DNA of 64,000 bases from Burkholderia singularis (GTDB lineage Bacteria; Pseudomonadota; Gammaproteobacteria; Burkholderiales; Burkholderiaceae). Of this stretch, positions 57,356-64,000 are shown one piece after another. How positions within the stretch are numbered: position 1 is the stretch's first letter; each line of letters begins with the position of its first letter. Under the pieces are notes generated by a model. The model saw only the letters and a program-made list of their open reading frames with translations, ran no database searches and was not told where the DNA came from. A program made the translations under genes and the position numbers. The stretch is taken from positions 23,309-87,308 of the forward strand of contig NZ_FXAN01000041.1 in assembly GCF_900176645.1 (NCBI RefSeq), read 5' to 3'.

Positions 57356-58744
57356 TCAGTCGGCGACGGCGGCGAATCCGCGGGAAGGCGGATCATCGGC
57401 AATCGCTCTCGTCAGGGCCGGGAGGTACCGGGCGAGCGTCATGCCGCGTGCGCCCATGAAAATCAGCAGTGCGGCCCAGAGCCCATGATTGCCGAATGGG
57501 CCGACTAGCGCGAGCGTTGCCGCGACGAACAGCGCGAACGATATCGCCATCGCACGCATCAACGCTCGGGTGTACGTCGCGCCGATGAAGACGCCGTCGA
57601 GCATGAAGCCCCATACCGAAATCACAGGCGACAACGCTGCCCACGGCAAATAACGCCCGGCCATGTCGCGAATCGACGGTTGGTCGGTCAACTGGGCGAC
57701 GATCCATCCGCCAGCGCTCCAGTAGACGAGCGCGAATCCGGCTGCACCGAGCCCCGCCCAGACGAACGTCGTGCGCAGTGCATGACCGAACGCGCCGCGA
57801 TCGCGCGCGCCCGCTGCCGCGCCTACCAGCGCTTCCGCGGCATGCGCGAAGCCGTCCAGGCCGTATGCCATGAAAGTCTGCAGATTCAGTAGCAGTGCGT
57901 TTGCGGCGAGCGTCGTGTCGCCTTGCCGCGCGCCGAGATGCGCAAACCAGCCGAACGCCGACAGCAGGCATAGCGTGCGGATAAAGATGTCGCGGTTGAG
58001 TGCGACGAGCCGCATCAACGCTGCACGGTCGAACAGCTGCGCGCGCTCGATGCGCGGCAGGCCGGGCGGGCTCAGCCGGCCAAGCAGCAGCGCGCCGAGC
58101 GCGAACCCCGCGATGTCGGCCGTCGCCGTCGCGGCGCCGATGCCTGCGACGCCCCAATCGAAACGGTACACATAGAGCAGCACCGCACCGATGTTGACGA
58201 CATTGACGAACACCTGGATGGCGAGCGCCAGCCGCACGCGCTGCATGCCGAGCAGGCAACCGAGTATCGCGTAGTTCGCGAGCGCGAACGGAGCAGCCCA
58301 GATGCGCGCATGCGTGTATTCGAGGGCTGTCGCGCGCACGGCGTGGCTACCGCCGAGCGCGGCGAACGCGAACGTGACGAGCGGCGTTTGCAGCGCGAGC
58401 ACCGTTGCGCCGAGCGCGAATGCGAGCAACAGCGCGCGTAGCACGTCGATGCGGATTGCCGCGAGATCGTTGGCGCCGTATGACCGCGCGACAAGCCCCG
58501 TTGTGCCCATGCGCAAGAAACCGAAGCCCCAGTACACGAAATTGAAGAAGAGCCCGCCGAGCGCGACGCCGCCGAGATATTGCGTGCCATTCAGATGGCC
58601 TGCGACGGCCGTATCGACCGCGCCGAGGATCGGTTGAGTAAGATTGGCCGCGATGATCGGCAACGCGAGGCCGAGCACGCGGCGGTGCCAGTTTGCCCCG
58701 GTGCGGGGCCCGAGGCCGTTGCCGGGGCGGTCGGGGGCGGACAT
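57356..58744 (-). CDS. dinF: MATE-family efflux transporter, DinF-like
   Basis: 462 residues with about twelve hydrophobic segments in two similar halves. The N-terminal half has LGLALPIIAANLTQPILGAVDTAVAGHL, and the second has the ANALLLNLQTFMAYGLDGFAHAAEALVG block characteristic of the DinF branch of MATE transporters. It would export drugs or oxidised metabolites with Na+ or H+. The start is ATG 58744. It lies 7 bp downstream of the DUF2288 gene, so the two form an operon. Confidence 0.9.
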   Translation of the reverse strand: MSAPDRPGNGLGPRTGANWHRRVLGLALPIIAANLTQPILGAVDTAVAGHLNGTQYLGGVALGGLFFNFVYWGFGFLRMGTTGLVARSYGANDLAAIRIDVLRALLLAFALGATVLALQTPLVTFAFAALGGSHAVRATALEYTHARIWAAPFALANYAILGCLLGMQRVRLALAIQVFVNVVNIGAVLLYVYRFDWGVAGIGAATATADIAGFALGALLLGRLSPPGLPRIERAQLFDRAALMRLVALNRDIFIRTLCLLSAFGWFAHLGARQGDTTLAANALLLNLQTFMAYGLDGFAHAAEALVGAAAGARDRGAFGHALRTTFVWAGLGAAGFALVYWSAGGWIVAQLTDQPSIRDMAGRYLPWAALSPVISVWGFMLDGVFIGATYTRALMRAMAISFALFVAATLALVGPFGNHGLWAALLIFMGARGMTLARYLPALTRAIADDPPSRGFAAVAD

Positions 58745-58751
58745 TGCCGCG

Positions 58752-59072
58752 TTACCCGCGCTCTTGTACGCACACCCAAGGCGATACGACGACCGCCCAC
58801 AGCTCGGGTGTGCGCGCCGCGTAATCCTGCGCGGTGTCCGTCTGCATCCGTTCGACATGGCCCGCGGCGAGCCAGCGGGCGACCTGATCCTTATCGTCGC
58901 GGGCAATCGCCTCGGCGATGCTCACGAGATCGAGATCGCGCGCCACGGACAGCAGCTTGCCTTGCGCAAAGAAGCGTTCGAGATCGCACCAGTCGATCTT
59001 CGCGGTTTCGCCAAGAAGTTTCAGATACAGCGGACTGTGTTGCGCGTCGGCGGACGAAGCGTTTGAAGACAT
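58752..59072 (-). CDS. DUF2288 protein
   Basis: 106 residues. The pattern KLLGETAKIDWCDLERFFAQGKLL followed by AIARDDKDQVARWLAAG and the ending ELWAVVVSPWVCVQE matches the short DUF2288 proteins of proteobacteria. Function unknown; no signal or membrane segment. The start is ATG 59072; the open frame extends 15 codons further. First gene of a two-gene unit with the MATE transporter. Confidence 0.85.
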   Translation of the reverse strand: MSSNASSADAQHSPLYLKLLGETAKIDWCDLERFFAQGKLLSVARDLDLVSIAEAIARDDKDQVARWLAAGHVERMQTDTAQDYAARTPELWAVVVSPWVCVQERG

Positions 59073-60189
59073 CGGATGGAGATTGAACTGACTACGGTGA
59101 GCGCCACTATAAACCATTCGTGCGGGGCTCGAGAGTCGGCCGTTCGGTCAGTCGGGCGAAATGCGATGGCGCCGGCAATCGCTGGGATAGATAGGATGTG
59201 CGGCATATGCGCGCGTTTGCCGACGGCCGCAAACGACACAGTGGCGCTTTGGGTCGCTCAGCTTGCGCAGCGACCGCGCGGACGATCGTCGCGGTTGCGT
59301 TTATCGGCAAATCGTCGGCACGCGCGATTTCGCATGGATGCTGATGTGCGGGGCGAGTCGAGCTTTCGTACTTTCTGCATCGACGCAATCGATCGTCGCG
59401 GGAGACGGTGGCGATGCGCGCGGCGCGCACGGTTTTCTGACGGTCGGCGCGAGCGGTAACAGGCGCGGCCGCGCAGTTGCTGCCCAGACGCAATGCGGGC
59501 GCGCGCGCCGAACAGCGCGCACGACATTACCAGCAAGGCTGCTATCGCATCGATCTGATACGCCGACCGGTGCGCGATTGCCGTTTGAGTGCGCCGCGCG
59601 CGGAATGCCGATCCGCTTGCCGCGTTTCACGTCCGCGCGAGCAAAGCCGTTTGCGAAACGATTGGAGGCATCCTTCGGTTCGTCGCGCGTCCGGCGCGTG
59701 ACGGTGCAGGCGGTCGCGTCGCCGCGCGGCACGATGCGGCCGCTTTCGTCGGTTCATTGGCGCTGGTATCGGCGCGATGGCGGGCAGGCGCGGGACGAAG
59801 CGTGCGACGGGATCGGCATGGCGGCCGGCACGGGCGGCATCGTGGATTTCCGATTGCGCGGACTGTGCGCCATGTCAGTGCACAGGACAACGAAACGATG
59901 GATCAGGCGCCATCTTTCGCGCCGTTACTGGGGAAACACCTTCATGCGAAAACCATAAATGCTGCGTATGATCGACTTACCAACAATAGATACGATCATG
60001 GACCTGATTCTGATAGCTACGGGGCTCAGCGTAGTCGGGATTGGCGCGCTGGTGGCGTTTGCTTGCCGTGTCGATCCGCTTTCCGGCCGGTTGCGCAAAC
60101 GCTGAGCTTTTTTCGATCGCCTTCATCCTGCCGGCGCACGCGGCGGTCGTTGCCGCGCGCGGCGTTGCGTGTATGCGCATGCGGGCGCG
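59073..60189. other. 1.1-kb stretch without a convincing gene
   Basis: Long open frames on both strands here (for example plus 59263-59958 and minus 59301-59732) have scrambled composition, no ribosome binding site and no recognisable motif. The only candidate I would keep is a small membrane ORF at 59959-60105. GC content drops around 59880-60010. It may be an eroded gene or a regulatory region. Confidence 0.45.
59959..60105 (+). CDS. Possible small membrane protein, 35-48 residues
   Basis: In-frame ATGs at 59959, 59968 and 59998 lead to one TGA at 60103-60105. From the last start it encodes 35 residues with a single hydrophobic helix (LILIATGLSVVGIGALVAFA) and a basic tail ending RLRKR, a good single-pass topology signal. 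No clear ribosome binding site precedes any start, so translation is uncertain. Confidence 0.35.
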   Translation: MLRMIDLPTIDTIMDLILIATGLSVVGIGALVAFACRVDPLSGRLRKR

Positions 60190-60882
60190 TCAGCGCAATG
60201 GCAGATAGCGCGCCGGATCCACCGGACGGCCGCTGTAGCGCAGCTCGAAATGCAGCGCGACGCGGTTGTTGTCGGTATCGCCCATCTCCGCGATCTTTTG
60301 CCCTTGCGCGACCGTTTCTCCTTCCTTCGCGAGCAGTGTGCGGTTGTGCGCGTAGGATGTCAGAAAATCCGCATTGTGTTTGATGATCAGCAGGTTGCCG
60401 TAGCCGCGCAGCCCGTTGCCCGCATACACGACCGTGCCGGCCGCTGCCGCGACAACCGGCGTGCCCGCCGTGTTCGCGATGTCGATGCCTTTGGACTGCG
60501 AGCCGTCGAATGAGCGAACCACGTTGCCAGCCGCGGGCCAGACGAGCGAGATGCTCGATGGGGGCTTGACCGCTGACGCAGATGACGAAGCCGATGCCGT
60601 GCGGCCCGAACTTCGGGCCGTGCCGCCTGTAGCGGCCTTCGACGCGGCGCCCGATGGCGGCGCAACACGCAGCACTTGGCCGACTTCTATCGCGTCCGGA
60701 TTCGAAATCTGATTCCAGCGGACGATGTTCGCGACCGATTGCCCGTTCGAACGCGCGATTTTATTCAGCGTGTCGCCGCGCTCGACCCGATAGAAACCGG
60801 GGCCGACAGGGGCCGAACCGCAAGCGGCAAGCAGCACGGCAAGCGATGCGACGACGAGCCGTCTCGTTGTTTTCACCAACAT
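60190..60882 (-). CDS. LysM/LytM-domain lipoprotein, NlpD-like
   Basis: 230 residues. A lipoprotein signal with LAAC is at the N-terminus. One LysM repeat (about 32-78, YRVERGDTLNKIA) and an Ala/Ser linker lead to an M23/LytM domain (about 120-225). That domain has SKGIDIANTAGTP where active peptidases carry a zinc-binding His, so it is degenerate like E. coli NlpD, a periplasmic activator of amidases at division. The start ATG 60882 follows GCGAGG. It stands alone here and is probably an extra copy rather than the rpoS-linked nlpD. Confidence 0.85.
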   Translation of the reverse strand: MLVKTTRRLVVASLAVLLAACGSAPVGPGFYRVERGDTLNKIARSNGQSVANIVRWNQISNPDAIEVGQVLRVAPPSGAASKAATGGTARSSGRTASASSSASAVKPPSSISLVWPAAGNVVRSFDGSQSKGIDIANTAGTPVVAAAAGTVVYAGNGLRGYGNLLIIKHNADFLTSYAHNRTLLAKEGETVAQGQKIAEMGDTDNNRVALHFELRYSGRPVDPARYLPLR

Positions 60883-61255
60883 TGAACCTCGCAAGCACTG
60901 CCGCGACGGCGCGACAGCAGGGACAAAAACATCTGATTTTAACGGGTTCGGCAACGGGTACGCGGCTTTGCGTTCGATATGCGCGGGCGCTGACATACGG
61001 CCACGGGGGTTGGCATGGGTCGAGTGGAGAGACGCACTTGCGAGGGCGCGGGGGGGGGCGCGTATGGGCGAGTAGGGGCGCGGCGCCAGCGGGGCGTCCC
61101 ATACCGCGAGCGTGGCGGGTGGCTCTTCGATCGATGCACGCTGTTCGCTGCTTGGCAGGTGCGTCGCCGCCGATCGTTGTGAGCAGGGCGCATGCCCCGG
61201 CGGGCGGCCTGATGCGAATGACGCGCCCGGACGGCGCAATATGCGCCGTGTCAAC
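60883..61255. other. Intergenic region with a G9 tract
   Basis: About 370 bp upstream of the NlpD-like gene and downstream of the epimerase-like gene, both on the minus strand. It contains a run of nine Gs at 61050-61058. No gene supported. Confidence 0.4.
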
Positions 61256-62161
61256 TCAACGCGTGACGCGGATACGCAACGCCGCGGTTTCGGTCACGCC
61301 GGGCGCGACGGTGCGAAGACCAAGACCGTTGTGGATCGCGTCCGGCAGGCCGAGCCACGGCTCGACGCAGTAGAAGTCCGATTCGGGCGCTTCGGTCCAT
61401 GTCGTGACGGCGTACCACGGCACCGAGCCGGGCCGGTTCAGATCGATCTCGATCGTGTGACGGCCGGGCATCGCGATGCGAACCGGCTGGACGGGCGCGC
61501 GATCGGGCTCGACGCAGTGAAAGCGGTCGATGATGCTCGAATCGTCCAGCGTATAAAGCGGCGTGCCGGGCTCGGGCGGGCTGATCGAGCCGTCGTCGAG
61601 CTGACGGCGAATCTGTGCGGGCGGCAGCGCGAGTGTCGTCGACGCGCGTTCGCCATGCGGCAGCGCAAAGTAGAAATGATGGCCTGCGTAGTACGGCAGC
61701 GGCGTTTGACCCAGATTGGACGTCGTCAAGGCGACGTCCAGCGTGTGCGCATCGGCGAGCCGGTAGCTTGCCTCGAAACGGAATTCGAACGGATAACCGT
61801 CGCGCGTGACGCTGCTGCTTTCGAGCGTCAGCGTCACGCCGCGGCTGTCGGCATCGGGATGCGCGCTGAACGGCAGGTCGCGAGCGAAGCCGTGCATCGG
61901 CAGATCGCGCACGATGCCGTCGCGGTCGCGCCACCGGCCTATCTGGCCGTCTGCCCGATGGCGGCCGAGAAACGGGAACAGCAGCGGATTGCCGCCGCGG
62001 ACCTTGGCGGGGCGCGACCAATCTGCCGATTCGGGCCAGAACACGACGCTTTCGCCGTCGACGCTCCAAGACAGGAGCCGTCCGCCTGCCTGAGGCGCGA
62101 TGCGCGCGAGCGATGCGCCGTCGGCAAGTTCAAGAATGGGTTGATTCTGGAAAGTGGGCAT
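61256..62161 (-). CDS. Aldose 1-epimerase (mutarotase) family protein
   Basis: 301 residues of the galactose-mutarotase-like beta-sandwich. Visible elements are GGRLLSWSVDGESVVFWPES, GNPLLFPFLGRHR, LPMHGFARDLPF with one active-site His, and YYAGHHFYFALPHG with the second, then FYCVEPWLGLPDA with the acid. It interconverts sugar anomers or acts on sugar phosphates. The start ATG 62161 gives a normal length. Confidence 0.87.
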   Translation of the reverse strand: MPTFQNQPILELADGASLARIAPQAGGRLLSWSVDGESVVFWPESADWSRPAKVRGGNPLLFPFLGRHRADGQIGRWRDRDGIVRDLPMHGFARDLPFSAHPDADSRGVTLTLESSSVTRDGYPFEFRFEASYRLADAHTLDVALTTSNLGQTPLPYYAGHHFYFALPHGERASTTLALPPAQIRRQLDDGSISPPEPGTPLYTLDDSSIIDRFHCVEPDRAPVQPVRIAMPGRHTIEIDLNRPGSVPWYAVTTWTEAPESDFYCVEPWLGLPDAIHNGLGLRTVAPGVTETAALRIRVTR

Positions 62162-62290
62162 GATGACGCGCGTTGACGCTTTATTGGGGGTTGGATTACT
62201 AAGAATAGCGGATCGTGCGGGGTTGTTGGGCGAGCTGTCGGTACGGCGGATGACGGGAGGCGATGTACGGGAAATCGAGAATGTCAAAGA

Positions 62291-62315
62291 ACGTCATCCG
62301 TAAGGACAATGACGT
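62291..62315. repeat. Inverted repeat ACGTCAT / ATGACGT
   Basis: Perfect 7-bp arms (62291-62297, 62309-62315) with an 11-bp spacer, located about 55 bp before a small membrane ORF. Possible operator. Confidence 0.35.
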
Positions 62316-62369
62316 CAACCGGTCATCTTTATATCGTGCCGTATCAAGATTTACCTTGGAGAACTCACT

Positions 62370-62456
62370 ATGGATCTGGCAACTGCGATGGCTCTCACGC
62401 TTTTCGGGATGTTCACCGGCAGCACGGTGCTGTTCTTCTACAAAGTCGGCCGTTGA
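62370..62456 (+). CDS. Very small membrane protein, 28 residues
   Basis: 28 residues, too short for routine calling. A clear TTGGAG ribosome binding site (62356-62361) precedes the ATG with good spacing. The product is one hydrophobic helix from residue 4 to 24 followed by a basic end (YKVGR). No family recognised; candidates are small regulatory or complex-associated membrane proteins. It sits divergent from the epimerase-like gene and 245 bp before uppP. Confidence 0.6.
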   Translation: MDLATAMALTLFGMFTGSTVLFFYKVGR

Positions 62457-62701
62457 TCTGACCGTTTTTGTGCCTGGAAGCAGTCACTTTGATTGATATG
62501 TGCTTTCGAAGTGCTTTCAAATCATGTGAGAATGTATCCGGCTGTTGGCTGGATGCCTGATTTGCGCCAAACGCCTTGGCGCAGTCATTCACGCTCGGCA
62601 TAATCGGGGCGCGGTTTTCTGGGGTGGTGCGGCGTCGAGTGCATGCTACGCCGTTTCCGCCGGTTTTCCTCGCTTAATCTCTCCGATAAAAGGACCGACG
62701 C

Positions 62702-63532
62702 GTGAGCCTTTGGTTTCTGGTATTTCTGAGCGTCCTGCAGGGCGTAACCGAACTCTTTCCTGTCAGCAGCCTCGGGCACACATTGCTCGTGCCCGCCATC
62801 TTCGGCATGCATATCGACAAGCATGCGCCGCAGCTGCTGCCGTTTCTCGTTGCGCTGCATTTGGGCACCGCATTTGCGCTTCTCTGGTATTTCCGTGACC
62901 GCTGGCTTGCGCTGATCGCCGGTTTTTTCGCTTCGCTCAATGGGCGCAAGAACGACGATGGCCATATGATGTGGGCGCTCATCATCGGCACGATTCCGGC
63001 AGGGCTCGTCGGATTGCTGCTCGAGAAGCGCATCGAGCGGGTGTTCCACGATCTGCGGATCGTCGCGATTGCGCTGATCGTCAACGGCATCTTGCTGTGG
63101 ATCGGCGATCGGTTGCAGCGGGCGAGCGTACATCGCCCGCCCGAAAAACTGACGTTCAAGCAAGCATTTTTCGTTGGCCTAGCGCAGGTGGGAGCGCTGA
63201 TTCCGGGTTTTTCCCGCAGCGGCCTCACGATGATCGCCGGCAATCTGGCGGGGCTGACGGCGGAGAAGGCGGCGGAATTCTCTTTCCTGCTTGGCACGCC
63301 GATCATTTTCGCGGCCGGCGTGCTCGAACTGCCGAAGCTGCTTCATGCGCCCGGCCAGCTTGCCGACGCGCTGTTGGGCGGCGTGTTGACGGCGATCGCC
63401 GCTTATCTGAGCGTGCGGTTCCTGATGCGCTATTTCGAAGGGCGCGGGCGGCTTGCCGCGTTTGGTCTTTATTGCGTGCTGGCCGGGTTGTTCTGTCTTG
63501 GCTGGTTCCTGTTCCATCCGCAACCGGTTTAA
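62702..63532 (+). CDS. uppP: Undecaprenyl-diphosphatase UppP (BacA)
   Basis: 276 residues with about seven membrane helices. The two signature regions are [16 protein letters not shown] near residue 11 (instead of the usual SSTGH) and [17 protein letters not shown] near 170, containing the Glu and Arg needed for catalysis. It recycles the undecaprenyl carrier for peptidoglycan and other surface polymers. The GTG at 62702 follows AAAGGA. Confidence 0.95.
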   Translation: MSLWFLVFLSVLQGVTELFPVSSLGHTLLVPAIFGMHIDKHAPQLLPFLVALHLGTAFALLWYFRDRWLALIAGFFASLNGRKNDDGHMMWALIIGTIPAGLVGLLLEKRIERVFHDLRIVAIALIVNGILLWIGDRLQRASVHRPPEKLTFKQAFFVGLAQVGALIPGFSRSGLTMIAGNLAGLTAEKAAEFSFLLGTPIIFAAGVLELPKLLHAPGQLADALLGGVLTAIAAYLSVRFLMRYFEGRGRLAAFGLYCVLAGLFCLGWFLFHPQPV

Positions 63533-63700
63533 TGCGCCCGTAACAGGGTGGCCCCGATTGTCGTGGCGATCGGGTATAATTTCGGGCTCGGTTTTACCGG
63601 GCCCGAGATGCGTCTGGATAGAGGGTTTTTGTTCTCGCGCTGCGCGCTTCTTGTTGTTTCTTCTGGCGACTTCGATTTCAACTGCGTTGTCGTTCTCCGA

Positions 63701-63777
63701 CCGCCCTTAGCTCAGTTGGATAGAGCAACGGCCTTCTAAGCCGTAGGTCACACGTTCGAATCGTGTAGGGCGGGCCA
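63701..63777 (+). tRNA. tRNA-Arg(TCT)
   Basis: 77 nt with acceptor CCGCCCT/AGGGCGG, D arm, anticodon loop CTTCTAA (anticodon TCT), T arm ACACGTTCGAATCGTGT, and encoded CCA at 63775-63777. Confidence 0.95.
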
Positions 63778-64000
63778 GAATTCTTCGCTTATTCAGGGAC
63801 TTACAATTTCGCGTTAACCGCTTGGTTAGGATCGGATGCATGTCTGCTGCACTCTCGCTGTGGCGAGAGTGTGGCGGGATTGTATTCCTTCGGCGTGTTG
63901 CCGCAAAGGCAGAACCTGTCCGCATTTTTGTGGGCGAGGCGGTTGAACGGCACGTTATCCGCGCGCCTGCATAAATCGCTCTCCGAACAGGATAGCAAAC
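63778..64000. other. Right edge of the window, downstream of tRNA-Arg
   Basis: About 220 bp, more AT-rich than average, with no complete gene. It includes a perfect 9-bp stem with a 4-nt loop (63850-63871). tRNA 3' ends often serve as integration sites, but no integrase is visible before the window ends. Confidence 0.35.

Noticed and set aside
59263..59958. 231-codon plus-strand frame in the gene-poor region
   Set aside because: No ribosome binding site, no motif and an arginine-rich scrambled composition; not enough to call a gene.
63707..63925. 72-codon minus-strand frame across tRNA-Arg
   Set aside because: Its end is the usual antisense translation of a tRNA gene.

Overview
This window looks like chromosome 1 of a Burkholderia of the pseudomallei/thailandensis group. 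The evidence is very high GC with GCG/CGC-rich codon use, the gene orders yafS-like/rnhA/dnaQ beside gloB, yhbY | rlmE-ftsH-folP-glmM, pstSCAB-phoU-phoB-phoR | ppk | ppx, and a complete malonate decarboxylase operon. The genus call is inference from gene content, not from a database search. Most of the window is core housekeeping DNA. Accessory signals are the low-GC glycosyltransferase at 24.6-25.5 kb, the WcbI/GSCFA pair at the left edge, and short gene-poor stretches.

Layout. 0-1.8 kb: a WcbI-family protein (5' end off the window) overlapping a GSCFA protein, probably acting on a surface glycan. 2.3-5.3 kb: GTP-type PEP carboxykinase and a 3-hydroxyacyl-CoA dehydrogenase-family enzyme. 5.9-12.6 kb: mdcA-C-D-E-G-B-H, every protein needed to make, charge and run malonate decarboxylase, but no transporter or regulator beside it. 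12.9-16.5 kb: an alpha/beta-hydrolase-fold protein lacking its nucleophile serine, a ProP-type transporter with a long upstream region that holds a candidate small RNA or attenuated leader, and a YnfA-like membrane protein. 16.7-23 kb: dnaQ, rnhA and a methyltransferase on the minus strand, gloB divergent from them by 19 bp, then mltD and an MFS transporter. 23-29.9 kb: two paralogous secreted SGNH hydrolases separated by a GT2 glycosyltransferase of atypical composition, an unrecognised 380-residue protein, and a divergent AraC-type regulator.

30-36.5 kb: carA, a LeuE-type exporter, carB, greA and a DUF4149 membrane protein. 36.7-42.5 kb: yhbY, rlmE, ftsH, folP, glmM. 42.7-53.6 kb: the phosphate module. 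Tandem Pho-box repeats precede pstSCAB-phoUBR, and polyphosphate kinase and exopolyphosphatase are divergent just beyond it. PhoR/PhoB should switch on uptake when phosphate is scarce, Pst/PhoU report sufficiency, and Ppk/Ppx manage the polyphosphate reserve. A Pho-box-like element lies upstream of ppk.

53.7-64 kb: smaller units, including a secreted hypothetical, tRNA-Pro(TGG), sixA, an OlsB-like acyltransferase, two small envelope proteins, a MATE exporter with a DUF2288 protein, an NlpD-like LytM protein, an aldose-1-epimerase-type protein, a 28-codon membrane ORF, uppP and tRNA-Arg(TCT). The 1.1 kb from 59.07 to 60.19 kb has no convincing gene apart from one possible small membrane ORF. 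I found no CRISPR array, insertion sequence or rRNA.
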